Below, piece by piece: positions 1 through 10,065 of a DNA stretch of 64,000 nucleotides. Source of the DNA: Emydura subglobosa (Eukaryota > Chordata > Testudines > Chelidae); NCBI GenBank assembly GCA_007922225.1, contig ML679973.1, forward strand, positions 5,804,597 through 5,868,596, read 5' to 3'. The notes beneath the pieces are model-generated. The model was not told the DNA's origin and ran no database searches. It saw only the letters and a program-made list of their open reading frames with translations. Position numbers and translations under genes: made by a program. Position 1 is the first letter of the stretch. The number at the start of each line of letters is the position of its first letter.

Positions 1-504
1 TAGCTGCACACATGATTAGTGGACACCACTCCTTTCCAACCTCTTTAAAAACCTGGCCATTGTTCATTTGGCTTAATGATCTTCTGTGGCAGGGCATTCC
101 ACGGGTTAAATATACCCCCTCTCCTTAGAGCTATGGAGTGTGTGTGTGTGTTGGGATGTTCATTTTGATTTAATCTGGGGGGCAAATAGATCTTGCAAGC
201 TCATGGGGACTATATGAACGGAGAATCCCTGTTATTTTGGGCCTTTTAACCTTGATGGTGTCCTATTTTGGGAGAAAGATACTATGTTTCCCCCCTATCC
301 AAAGAGCAGCCATAGACTTTCCATGGGAGTGCCTTTGATTTTAGATGAAAGCAAATACCAACAAAGAACACAAGTAACCAAAAGCAGAACGTATGCGTCT
401 GCTCTGTAATGAGCTGCATCAGCTCAGTGCACAAAATGCCCGCAGTCTTTGCACACAGGCAGAGTTCTTCCAGTGTTGCCAACTTTTGCAATTTTACTAG
501 GAAT
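1..504. other. unassigned non-coding sequence
   Basis: No coding or repeat signature was recognised apart from a short GT run at 138-152. Open frames here are short and lack any familiar motif. Confidence 0.5.
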
Positions 505-770
505 CTTGCAACATTCGGTGTTGACCTTAAAGCCTCGACTCCTGGAGGTGTGTGAGGAGGTGAGAATCTCAGCTTTCATTTAAAAATCATAACTTTTTAG
601 CCCCCTTGGTTGCAGAGGAAAGTTTGAAAATGTGACCCGAGTGCCCTCTGAACATTCAAAATCTAAAAGACGAATAAAAAGAACCAGACATTTATTATAG
701 TTTTTAGATCTCATGATTTGGGGTGGGGGTTGTCTCATGATTTTTGGTTGCTTGGGGTTGGCAATAGCAG
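505..770 (+). mobile_element. TTGCCAA-ended element, copy 1
   Basis: This is one of six copies in the window of the same dispersed element. Shared words are 'gagaatctcagctttcattt', 'gttgcagag..aa..tttgaaaa', 'tctcatgatt' and a closing 'cttggggttggcaata'. The better copies start near TTGCCAAC and end in GTTGGCAA, so the ends are short inverted repeats, as expected of a non-autonomous DNA transposon. The left end of this copy is degraded and its start is approximate. It has no coding capacity. Confidence 0.6.
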
Positions 771-1189
771 AAATGCAAAAGTGCAGTGTATGGAAAACAA
801 AGGCATCATGTTTGAATAGATGCATACACCACGGGGGGAAGACGTTACTCTGAGAGACTCCTTTTCCCACCCCTTTTAATCTGCTTCTTCAAAGGCACTG
901 TGGTAGTTGGATAGGGCTCCCTTCACAGGATGTCAGTGCTGATCTGAGCAACAGAGGGTAGCTGGACAGTAGATTAGCGATTCCTCCCTTCATGATCAGA
1001 GCTCAGCTCTGAGGTTTCTACACTAGAGCATACATACGGTAGTTGGCAAGGGCGGCTGACCTGACCTCCATCTGGAAAAGCTCTTGTCTCTTCCAAACTT
1101 GGCAGGAGTGGGTGGGGGGAATGTTCTCAGTGTTCCCCTTCACACTGTGACTGCAGCTTTCCACTCCCTCTTCGGCAGGAGGATTTATT
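771..1189. other. unassigned non-coding sequence
   Basis: I see no gene, recognisable repeat or strong structural motif in this stretch. Confidence 0.4.
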
Positions 1190-1375
1190 TGGGGGGTGCA
1201 GAGAGAGAATTCTGTTACTGTTCAGCAGAGGGAAAGATTAAGCATTGTTGTTAATTACACCAGTATTACAGCTGCTGGCGACCTGTACTATTGGTATTCC
1301 AGCAGCGAGATTGCCAGTGGCATTTAATCAATGCTGCTGCTGGTTGGGTGTTATCAGTCTGTAACCATACAGCCA
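1190..1375. other. candidate conserved non-coding block
   Basis: This block has no repeat signature and contains homeodomain-type words such as 'gttgttaattacacc' and 'catttaatcaatgctgctg'. The texture resembles vertebrate conserved non-coding elements. That is inference from composition only; no alignment was available. Confidence 0.2.
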
Positions 1376-1599
1376 TTTTTTATATTATAAAGTCAGAGTA
1401 CCCCTTAATAATCACCTTGCAAAAGTGGGGCATTAGTGTTTGCTGAGTGACAAGTCTAGCTGGAAATGCAATCGTGTCTTTTACTGTAATACTGTAGGAG
1501 TGATAGCACAGCTGCACTTTGGACAGCAAATAGCTACAAATTAGCCATACAATTGCAAATGAGCAAACCAATTACAGAAATCCACCCTACAGGCTGCAT
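1376..1599. other. unassigned non-coding sequence
   Basis: Nothing recognised. Confidence 0.4.
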
Positions 1600-1910
1600 A
1601 AGCAATAGCACTTGGCACTTACAGAGCACCTTCTACCTGATAAGTCCTGAGTACTGTGCAGATATTAACCACTCTGGTCTCCCTGTGAGCATTGATATTC
1701 CTGGATTACAGATGTAATAGAAACCCCTCCCTCTCCTTTCAGGGCTGTCAAAGCAGTTTACAAAAGCTGGTCAGTATCATTCATTACCCCTATTGTACAG
1801 GAAACTGAAGCATGGAGAGGTGACAGGCCCAAGATCACACAATGAAATGGCTGCAGAACTGAGACTAGACCCTGTTCTCCAGAGCCCCAGGGCTGTGCCA
1901 TAACTACATC
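1600..1910 (-). mobile_element. MIR/CORE-SINE-like fragment, antisense
   Basis: The plus strand reads like the reverse complement of a MIR-type SINE. It has 'tattgtacaggaaactgaagc' at about 1792-1812, then a 'cccaagatcacacaatga' segment and a degenerate 'gaactgagactagaccctg' box region. In sense orientation these are the tRNA-like head and core. The fragment is old, and part of it (about 1600-1740) may be a second degraded copy. Family naming is from memory. Confidence 0.5.
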
Positions 1911-3504
1911 CTTTCCTCCTGCGACCTATCTGGGCAGTAAAACCGATAGGCGATAACTGGTTCCTTCTCTTTCCACTGTAAGCTAGGACAGCTGAGATGA
2001 ACTTGGCGCAGCTCCTCCCAGCTTGGCCAGGGAATGGCTTCCTCTTTGGTTCAGCTGACCGTGCTTTTGCTTGCAGATCTCAGGGACTCTGCAGTCTCTG
2101 CTCCGCTGTGGAAACATGCAGGGCATGCACAGGCAGTATGCTGGACCACCAGGCTGAAGGACCCGCCAGTTGGTTGAGTCCACTTTAGTGTCTGGCCACC
2201 AGCTGGGAGACATGACACCCAGAATGTTGCTCCGTATGTTAAATGAATTCCAAATGATTATGAAACCCATTTCTAAAAAGGTCTCTCCATGGCTATGGTA
2301 ACAGCTGCGTTTACAGTACCTCTCAAAGCTGCCAAAGCTCCAGGAAGATGGTTTGATCAAGCCAGTGGTATTTAAAGGCAAATCTGTCTGAGCAAAATAA
2401 AAAATAACTCAAATGTTCACTCCTTATACAACCCTTTTTTAAGTGTCAGGAAAGATTAGTTCCACACTCCCCACAATCCTGTCAGTTACCCACTGGGAAG
2501 GTCAAGGTTGTGGAAGACTGCTTCATCTCTGGTGAGCTACCTCTGGGGGCTTTGGACAAGAGGATAGTCTGTTTCCTGCTCTCTGTAGTGTAGATGCTGG
2601 ACTTCCTGCAATTGCCTTTGTAAAGAACTTTTAGAGCATAAGTGAAAAGGGGTAAGTAGTATTATGTCTTCATATCTTGTGTTTTGGATCAGGTTGATTT
2701 GTAAAAGGAGCCATATTTTTCTGTAACAAAATTTTGTGTGCACTGAAGTCACGTAATGTGTAGTTACTGTCAGAAAGTGATTGTAAAAATGTCACCTTCT
2801 TACCCACAGACCCATGTCATTTCCTGAATGCAGCCGATGCTTACACTAGATCCCGCCTAGGTTTTACACTCCTCCTGGAATATAATGCATTATGGACCAA
2901 GATGCCATCTTTAATTCAGTTACTGGATATCACATCACATGATACAGACCTGGCTCCAGAAGTTCCATACTAATCCAGTTATCTTATTTGGTATAAATAC
3001 CCATTAACATTACAGGAGACAGCACAGCTGGTTTTCCTGGGAGAACCAGCAATGAAAGGGTTAATATTAGGCGTCAGTTCTAATCTGAGAGAGCCTACAC
3101 ACTCCCTCTGGAATAGCACCTATTCCCTTCCTCCCCCAGGCTTGTTGGGGAAACGACCATTGGTTTGTATCCTCTTTCGTTTGTTTATGGTAACCCAGTT
3201 TAGCAGCATGGACAATGCACCTTTTACCTGCAGTGAGTTTAACAGAATGTGACAGTGACAAGGGATGAGAAATTTCCATTATTCTATTATTCATCCCAAT
3301 TCTGCAATGGTCTCTGCAGATTGCACACTGTCAAGATAGCGTGTATGCATGCTGGAGGATTCCACAATCTATCTACCTAAGTTTGATCTCTCTCTGTCTG
3401 TACCAGGCTATGTGTGCATCCTGTCACTAACCACCAGCAAGGAAGGAAAGAGACAGAAAAGAGGAGAGAAGGAAGCCTGAGTCTAGGACAATCGCTTCTT
3501 AAGG
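1911..3504. other. unassigned non-coding sequence
   Basis: About 1.6 kb without a recognised gene or repeat. Short open frames occur on both strands (for example minus-strand 1983-2381, 132 codons), but none shows a known domain or convincing splice context. Confidence 0.4.
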
Positions 3505-3640
3505 GGAGATTATGATTATAATTATTTTATTATTTATTATGGCACTGAGATGCCCCAGTCAGGAATCAGGGTTGCATTGCTCTAGGCACTGGACACACAC
3601 ACATTAAAAAAGACAGTCCTTACCCTAGAGAGCTTACAAA
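3505..3640 (-). mobile_element. MIR-like SINE 3' segment, antisense
   Basis: This reads as the reverse complement of the common sauropsid SINE tail. Features are an AT-rich 'attattttattatttattat' end, then 'gcactgagatgccccagtc', 'ctctaggcactggacacaca' and 'agacagtccttaccctagag'. Seven other tails of the same kind lie in the window, near 9243, 22118, 39920, 43865, 48885, 53570 and 58430. Confidence 0.6.
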
Positions 3641-4084
3641 AACACTGGTTGTGTTGACCAGTTAGCAAAACCAGAATACTCCTTTTTTAGACAGACTTGT
3701 CACTCATACAGCCTGCAAAGTGCTCTCACCGGTCTGCTGGTCTGGACTTGTACTCTGAAAGCATGATGGAGACAGGTCAATGTTTTTCTGGTAAACGCCA
3801 GTTCCCAAGGTATATTTTCCCCGTTGCTCCCAAGGAAGCAATTTTTGGATTCATGTCTCTTGCTTGCCCAAACCATACTGGTGTCAGTCTATCCTTTACC
3901 CCACACTCTACTGTTTCAGCCCCCTCCTCCAGGCAGGACCACGCATAGGTAGCGTTGCAATGTTGCAATGAGCACTGCCTCAGTGTGGAGCTGCCTTCTT
4001 GGCTTGCTTCTGTAATTACTGCAGCCGGGAAATATATAACTGATCCCCCAGTTATGAAAGGTAAAATACCCTCTGCGAGGCCTT
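3641..4084. other. unassigned non-coding sequence
   Basis: Nothing recognised. Two overlapping short open frames (3697-3948 plus, 3777-3968 minus) have no known motif. Confidence 0.4.
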
Positions 4085-4270
4085 CCCAGAAAAGGTTACG
4101 AAATTAATTTTGGATGAATATTCTCACCCTCTGAGCCAGTCTCTGCATTAATGATCTCATGACGGATTGCTCCTTAAGCTGGCCCCACTGCAGGTCAGGA
4201 CAGAGTGAGAATATTCTCTATTTAATGAGGCAGAGATCAGAGCCTCTAATATTTAATCGTTGGCTTTCCC
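4085..4270. other. candidate conserved non-coding block with inverted repeat
   Basis: This block is repeat-free and rich in ATTAAT words. It contains a perfect 12-bp inverted repeat, GAATATTCTCAC at 4116-4127 and GTGAGAATATTC at 4205-4216. The second arm overlaps a perfect 12-bp palindrome, GAGAATATTCTC, at 4207-4218. Function is unknown; a regulatory role is inference. Confidence 0.25.
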
Positions 4271-6433
4271 ATCGAAGGAGGGGGGAACGGAGCTTGGAGA
4301 GCTGATTTAGGAAAAAGGCTAGTGCAATGGTCTGGGGTGGCAACTGTCCCACTTCAGCCCCCAGGTAGGTCAAAGCTTTTCCTTGGAAGACCCGGCATTT
4401 ATTATTACAATATTTTAAATGATTGAATTCAGTGCTGGGAAAAGGTGCCAGATTGAAAGCCTGAATGATTGAAAACCTTTACATAGCCATAGGAGAAGCG
4501 TGGCATGGGCAGCGGCAATGCAAATTGTGTATGGAAAGCATAACCTCAGCATGGAGAGCCTTGTGATGTTTTTAGGTTCTGGCCCCGTGCATGAGTTTTG
4601 GCAAGGACTGGGAGACTGCCTGGCCCTGAGGATGCTGGTAAATCAGAAAGTCAAGTCACAGCTCCAGTGATTTACACTTGTTTTGCAAGTGTCTAATTTA
4701 TTAATGAGTGTGTGCCATCTAAATGAGTGTAAATAATAGATTTTAAATCCGTTCACATAACGTATGTAAACAATTAAACTTCCAGCATACTGGCTGAGAT
4801 GTTAATGTTAATCCACATCTGACATTAGCACTAGTTCACAGCAGCTTTCTGCTCACGGGGGAAACTGTGATTTATGTTGCTGTGCAAATCACTGGTGCCC
4901 TTAAACTGTGACTCTGAAGTATTTACACATTCAAGGTGTGTGTGTGTGCGTATAAATTGGAGAATACCATCATGTTCCCAAGGGTGACAGATGTTTGTAA
5001 ATTTCATTTTCCATGCAGTGTCGTGTTTCCCTACCGGTAACCGAGAGTGAGGACTCAGGAGTGTAAATTCCTGAAATAATTCTTGAAATGCTTAAAATGA
5101 ACTCAGATCCTGCTTCAGATACTGGAAGCAAATCTTTCTGAGATGTCGTTCTTATGATTTCCCCCTTTGAAAGGAACTGGCAGTGATTTTAAAGTAACAA
5201 CCCCTGCAGGTACGCTAATAGCCATATTGAGTACTTCTCTGTGGCATTGAGTGAGCACGTCCTGCTGGCCGCAAGACTGATGAAAGAAATATACTTGAAG
5301 AAAAAGAGGGTTTCTTTCATTCCTAACTTATCACAGTTGACACAAAAACCATAAGCAAAAAGTACATACAGCTGAGTTCTGAACACTGGAGTATTTGTGA
5401 GGCTGCAATTCCCTATAGTCAGCCAAAATGAGAGTTGTCTAGTAAGATGTTAAATTTGCAGCCACTGGTGCTGTGATCCCAACAGATCTTACAAATTAAT
5501 CACAGCTGGGTGGGGTTACTACTTGGTCAGGAGACTCTGGAAGAACACTGACATACTGCAGGAGGCAGTTTTGGTGATTCAGCATCAAGTGCTCGTTTTT
5601 TCTGAAGCTGTACAGAAGCCAATGTAATGATACGTTCATTTGCAGGGTATAATTCAGCCTCTAGATGCCTCTATGCGCTGTATAGGATTTCAGACAGTAG
5701 TAAACACAGGGCATAAAGCTGGAACTCAAGCTGTGTAGGAAACCTGTTTTGTTTGTCCATGATTGTAGCTATTTTCTTTAATTAACGCTTCCTGCTTCCA
5801 TAAATTCTGACCACTAATGCCTCAGTGTGATCCTAGAGGGCGCTGTATTATAAGAAGTGGTGTTGGTGAATCAGGAGGGAGTGCCTTTCTGAGTCTGTTT
5901 GGAACCAGCATGATGATAAAGGGAAACTATATTTTGGGGGAGTCTGATTTCATCCAAAAGAATAATGTGTTGTTTCCCATTTGTGGTCATTTTAATGTTG
6001 TATATTTTACAAAAGAAGGTTGTTATCTCTGATTTTAACTAAATCCCAATCTGGGTAATTACATTCTGCCTAATATCAAATTCAGTTGACACAATTTGGC
6101 ATATTTTTTCCCTTCATTTGCTGTCCTAGATTATTGTGTACTTTAACAGCTGCTCTGTTTCATCACAGGGAAAGCTGTACGTGAGTGAAGGGTGGTATTT
6201 ATCAAATAATATTAATTCAATAATTTATTCAATTAATTTTGCCATATTTTGGAATGAATTATTCAATTTATATCATTTTCCATAATTAATCTGTTAAACA
6301 GAGCTGGCTGAACAATTCTCGAATGTATTTGTCAAATAATTTGCTGAACATATTTCACAAGGTTTTTCAAATAAAAGGCTTGAAAATAATTTTTCCCTCA
6401 CATGCCCTATCCCAGTGATCAATGAAGTGATTC
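4271..6433. other. unassigned non-coding sequence
   Basis: About 2.2 kb with no recognised gene. It holds a short GT run near 4937-4949 and a very AT-rich stretch at about 6190-6380 made of AATAAT/AATTAAT words, which may be single-copy AT-rich DNA or an old element. Confidence 0.4.
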
Positions 6434-6458
6434 AGATAGATAGATAGATAGATAGATA
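6434..6458. repeat. (GATA)n microsatellite
   Basis: About six tandem GATA units, uninterrupted. Confidence 0.95.
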
Positions 6459-6731
6459 TACAATAAGTAGTTTTAAACTTTTAAGTTTACAAAAACACTT
6501 TGAGTTCTTATGGCCTGAAAGGTAAAATATAAATGCCAGATTTGTTAATGCAGCACGTAAGGATTTTTTCCAATGCTACCTACCCCTTCTGAGGTAACAT
6601 CTTGTCATATAGATTTGAGTGTAGATGTTGGAAAAACCTGGTGGAAGATAAGGGATAGAAGCTGTTCACATGAATGTGCCAAATTCTTTCTTGAGAGGGT
6701 TTATGTGCCTCTAAAATAAGTGAGTTTAAAT

Positions 6732-6848
6732 TAGGGTGACCAGATGTCCTGATTTTATAGGGACAGTCCTGGGGCTTTATCTTATATAGGCACCTATTAC
6801 CCTCCACCTCCTGTCCTGATTTTTCACACTTGGTAGCTGGTCACCCTA
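6732..6848. mobile_element. hAT-type miniature DNA transposon with perfect 8-bp target duplication
   Basis: This is a 117-bp element. It begins TAGGGTGACCAG and ends in the exact reverse complement, CTGGTCACCCTA, giving 12-bp terminal inverted repeats. It is flanked on both sides by the same 8 bp, GTTTAAAT, at 6724-6731 and 6849-6856. An 8-bp target duplication is the hallmark of the hAT superfamily. There is no coding sequence, so it needed a transposase supplied from elsewhere. I recognise the internal words ('gattttatagggacagtcc', 'cttatataggcacctattac') as a very abundant turtle repeat. Confidence 0.9.
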
Positions 6849-6940
6849 GTTTAAATGACTTAACCTAATATTGTATTCTTGATCACCAAGTTACTAAAGT
6901 GTCTATCTTCAGGATTACTTTGCATAAAACAGAGTTGGTC

Positions 6941-6968
6941 GTGTGTGTGTGTGAGAGAGAGAGAGAGG
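6941..6968. repeat. compound (GT)n(GA)n microsatellite
   Basis: A run of GT units passes directly into GA units. Confidence 0.95.
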
Positions 6969-7325
6969 GTTACATTAAAGCACTGTTAACTTAAAACACC
7001 CTGTCTGTCAGAACAATCCTTTATGTTCAATGTATCTGCTCCCAGCATACACTCCTGTGATGTCTTTGAGTTGGGCCTGCTGACAATCGTGACAAAAACA
7101 AGTTCTTACTCTTGTTAGTCTTCCAGAGAGACAATACAGGAGAACAAGCGGAAGATTATTGACTTTTCTCTAGCGTCCTTGAGAGACACTAAGCATCCCA
7201 TTCTGCTATTTTCAGAGTCACTTTTCTGCATCCTAGCAAATATTTGTGAAATTGACCTTTCCTTTAAAAAAAAATCACTAATGGTGGCTTTTAGTATGTG
7301 TAGAACATCTATATCCTGTATTGAA

Positions 7326-7398
7326 GAGAGAGAGAGAGAGAGAGTGTGTGTGTGTGTGTGTGTGTGAGTGAGTGAGTGAGTGAGAGAGAGAGAGAGAG
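7326..7398. repeat. compound GA / GT / GAGT / GA microsatellite
   Basis: Four consecutive blocks: (GA)n, (GT)n, (GAGT)n, then (GA)n again. The tetranucleotide block looks like a hybrid of the two dinucleotide units. Open frames crossing it on both strands are products of the repeat. Confidence 0.95.
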
Positions 7399-7464
7399 GT
7401 ACTGCCATATACCAAAAAGAATCCAAACTGCTCAACTTCAGTTGGTCCTATACCATCAATCAGT

Positions 7465-7572
7465 AGTTAAAGAGAGACAGTGGGTGAGGTAATATCTTTT
7501 ATTAGATCAGCTACTGTTGGTGACAGAGACAAGCTTTCGTGCTACACGGAGCTCTTCTTCAGGTCTGGGAAA
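7465..7572 (-). mobile_element. interspersed repeat carrying a hammerhead-like core (minus strand)
   Basis: The plus strand is the reverse complement of a familiar amniote repeat. In sense order that repeat has the hammerhead-like core, then 'ccaacag' words, then 'aataaaagatattacctcac' and 'ctgtctctctt'. This copy lacks the family's usual 3' end, which I remember as closing in a 'cacggctac' word, so it is truncated at its low-coordinate end. I infer a link to Penelope-like elements, whose terminal repeats are known to hold hammerhead ribozymes. Confidence 0.55.
7527..7566 (-). ncRNA. hammerhead-ribozyme-like core, minus strand
   Basis: Reading the minus strand from 7566 down: AGAC (stem I, 5' arm), CTGAAGA (core CUGANGA, 7562-7556), one extra A (7555), stem II 5' arm GAGCT (7554-7550), a 6-nt loop, stem II 3' arm AGCAC (7543-7539, one A-A mismatch), GAAA (7538-7535), GCTT, then GTCT (7530-7527, stem I 3' arm, perfect complement of AGAC). 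AGCU at 7535-7532 is self-complementary and could provide stem III between two molecules, with U at 7531 as the cleavage-site base. The extra A before stem II departs from the canonical motif. Activity is untested. Confidence 0.45.
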
Positions 7573-7579
7573 AGTACTT

Positions 7580-7865
7580 AGGCTTGTCTGCCTGTCTTCA
7601 CATACAGCACTACCGTGGCATAGCTGCACCAGTGCAACTGTGCTGCTGCAGCGCTTTAGTAAAGAGGCTACTATGTCAAGGGGAGAGCTTCTCTTTTTGG
7701 CGTAGTTAATCCAGCTCCCCAAGAGGCAGTAGCTATGTTGATGGGAGAAGCCCTCCTGTTGACATAGCGCTGCGGACATAGGGCTTAGGTCAGTATAACT
7801 ATGTCGCTTGGGAATGTGGCTTTTTATAGTCATACCGGTATATGTCTGTAGTGTAGACCTGGCCT
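7580..7865. mobile_element. non-autonomous DNA element ending in 'gtgtagacctggcct'
   Basis: The right end 'tagtgtagacctggcct' and the left end 'aggcttgtctgcctgtcttc' are degenerate inverted repeats of the AGGCCTGGTCTACACT type common in turtle DNA. The interior has symmetric words such as 'catagctgcaccagtgcaac' and 'aactatgtcgcttggg'. It has no coding capacity and no clear target duplication. Confidence 0.5.
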
Positions 7866-8027
7866 TAGAGTGTCACAGCTAAATACAAGATGGAACGGAT
7901 TGTGTAGCATAAGTAATTAGCACATTTAGGGAACCATTCAAGGTGAAGTGGCCCATTAGCTAACTCCATTGCAGTTCTAGTGATAGGGACATGTGGCTTT
8001 TGGAGCTGAAGGCACTGACTTTTCTAA

Positions 8028-8121
8028 AGAATAGTGTAGTTGTTAGGGCACTCAGTTGGGACTTGGGAGCCATGGGTCTGATTTTCTCCTCTGTCAGAAC
8101 TTTCCTGTTTGACCTTGGCCA
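8028..8121 (+). mobile_element. MIR-like SINE, 5' half (split copy)
   Basis: A tRNA-like head is visible: 'gtagttgttagggcactcag', then 'gggacttgggagccatggg', then 'tgaccttggccaagtcatgta'. The next expected segment, 'ctctctgtg.ttcaattcccc', resumes at about 8386, so this SINE is interrupted by the DNA element at 8122-8384. Confidence 0.6.
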
Positions 8122-8384
8122 AGTCATGTAGTGCTGGTGTACGCAGTGGAGTAATGCACACTACAAGGGTGTCATTTCTAAAGCACACTAACGTGATGCA
8201 CATTGATTGGTCCATGTAGACCCTGGTGGTGTGCATTAAAGATGTGCAGTGGTACACTTATTGTAATTCACTGTACTGTCTTAACGCACATGAGGGAACA
8301 TTTAGCGCACACCAGCACGGTCTCCATAGGCCAATTAATGTGCAGCACAGTGCTCATTACCCCACGGTGTAGACAAGCCCTTAT
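8122..8384. mobile_element. DNA element inserted in a MIR-like SINE
   Basis: It ends in 'ggtgtagacaagccctta', an inverted-repeat end of the AAGGGCTTGTCTACAC type. The interior is built of 'gcacacta', 'gtgatgcacattg' and 'catgtagaccctggtggtg' words that I recognise from turtle miniature elements. The left boundary is inferred from the break in the surrounding SINE. Confidence 0.55.
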
Positions 8385-8545
8385 TCTCTCTGTGGTTCAA
8401 TTCCCCTCTGTGCAATAGGGATAACAGCACTTCCCTCCCTCACAGGGCTGTTTTGGGGATAAATACATTAAATACATAAATAGTGACGTACTCGGATAGC
8501 ACTTGGTGTTTAGGGCCATATAAGTACTTCAGATAGATCCCTCCT
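8385..8545 (+). mobile_element. MIR-like SINE, 3' half (split copy)
   Basis: This is the continuation of the copy at 8028-8121. It has 'cctctgtgcaatagggataa', 'cctcacagggctgttttgggg' and a tail reading 'agcacttggtgtttagggcc'. Confidence 0.55.
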
Positions 8546-9242
8546 GTCAATGATGACTTGACTGGCTGTGATATATAGTCTAATGACGAGTGGTAGGTGG
8601 CCATAGATTTTTTTACTGTAAAAAGTGAAAATCATCTGTATGGCACATTTTGTGCTTTTCTGATTCATCTTACTTGCTGATGTTTTCACAGAGTATCCTA
8701 TGTAACTAGATAATTAGTGTAAATTACATTTTATTTTTAAATCATCCCTTTCCTTCCTGGATTTTTCACCTTTAAATGTCAGCTTTTACAGTAAACAACA
8801 GTATATTGGAAGGGTTGAACAGGAGCGCTATATGCTTATGTGGGGATTACTGGGTGAGCTCCTGGGTTACAAAGGGGGTCAGGCGTGATCACAATGGCTT
8901 CTTTTTACACTCATGAATCTGTGAATTGTTTTGCTTTTTTCTTGTGTCCAACTTGCTCTGCTGTATCAAGCAGAGAATGGCTTGAATTAAAACCTGGAAC
9001 CAACAGTGGGAAATTGCTACACAGCTCCAAAATGTGCGGCTCAAGAACATATCTTGTATCAGTATTAGTGAGTGATAAACATAGAGTGTAATAAGAATTC
9101 TAAAATAGGAACTCCAAACCATCTTGAGGTCTTGAAAATGGTCCATTAACGTCTCAGATCTGTATTGTTCATTTCTGGTCATTCCCCTCTACCTTGATAG
9201 TTCTGGCTCAGTAACGTCCAAATACTGCAAGAAACACTGGTC
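8546..9242. other. unassigned non-coding sequence
   Basis: Nothing recognised. Confidence 0.4.
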
Positions 9243-9360
9243 TCATGGCAAGCTCTTTGAGATAGGGACTGTCTTTTTATTTGATATTTGCACAGCACCT
9301 AGCACAGTGAGGCCCTGACCCATGATTTGGACCTCTAGGTGCTGCCGTAATATAAATAAT
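9243..9360 (+). mobile_element. MIR-like SINE 3' segment
   Basis: Sense copy of the dispersed tail: 'aagctctttgagatagggac', 'ttgcacagcacctagcacag', 'ggacctctaggtgctgccg' and 'taatataaataata'. Confidence 0.65.
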
Positions 9361-9529
9361 ACGGAGCGAGAATATGTTTTGCCTGACTGGAGACTGTAGA
9401 TACCAGGAATTGAAAGCGAGAACCTGTTTTGGCATGATTCCCAGTTCAGTATTGAAGAGACAAGAGGCTCATGTAAGAGGATCAGAAAAGATCTGAACAT
9501 TTAGATGTTATAATAATAATAAATGAATG

Positions 9530-9728
9530 CTTCATACCACTTTTGAACTAGGATCTCAGAGGCCTTTTGAACATTTGTGAATCAAGCCTCACAATTCACC
9601 AGGTGGGAGGGAATTATCGTTATCTCCACTTTACTAATAGGGAAACTGAGGCACGGAGCAGTGAAGTGACTTGCCCAATGTCAGAGCAATAGTTACTGGC
9701 ATAACTGGGAATGGAACCATGGTGTCCT
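9530..9728 (-). mobile_element. MIR/CORE-SINE-like fragment, antisense
   Basis: Reverse-complement MIR-type words in order: 'tatctccactttactaatag', 'ggaaactgaggcacggag', 'gacttgcccaatgtcagagc', 'actgggaatggaaccatgg'. It ends where the AT-rich element at 9733 begins. Confidence 0.6.
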
Positions 9729-9732
9729 GACT

Positions 9733-10065
9733 GGAGGTGGGCAAAATATTTTTGGTGAATAGTAAACAGGCTGAAAAATGCATTTTTTTTTTGTGTGGCA
9801 CCAACACTGCAAATTTGGTCGAAAGTCTGCAAATAGTTCCAGCTGAAAAAAACTGAAAACAAAAATTTTGACTATGTTGAAATGAACCATTTTGACGTTT
9901 CATTTCAAATCAGCATTTTCATTTTGAAATATCATTTTGATTTGACATTCAAAACGTTTTGTTCAATCCAAAATTAAATGTTTTGATTTTCCTTTTTGTC
10001 AAGAAAAACCTCCAGTTTCGGTTAGAGAAAAACCACATTTTTCCCCCAGATTTTTCAGTTCAGCC
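9733..10065. mobile_element. AT-rich 'TTTCATTT' element, copy 1
   Basis: It is dominated by AAAT/ATTT words such as 'cgtttcatttcaaatcagc', 'tgttgaaatgaaccatttt' and 'aaacgttttgttcaatcc'. Similar blocks occur at 19190-19745, 21060-21347 and 27600-27980. Such elements usually abut 'gggcaaaatat' at one end, as here, or 'cccagctcta' at the other. I take it for a non-autonomous DNA element of turtles. Confidence 0.5.

Noticed and set aside
1600..1910. tRNA gene from the box-like words
   Set aside because: The words belong to the tRNA-derived head of an old SINE in antisense; no complete cloverleaf is present.
7115..7435. 106-codon minus frame with a histidine-threonine run
   Set aside because: The run is the translated GA/GT microsatellite.
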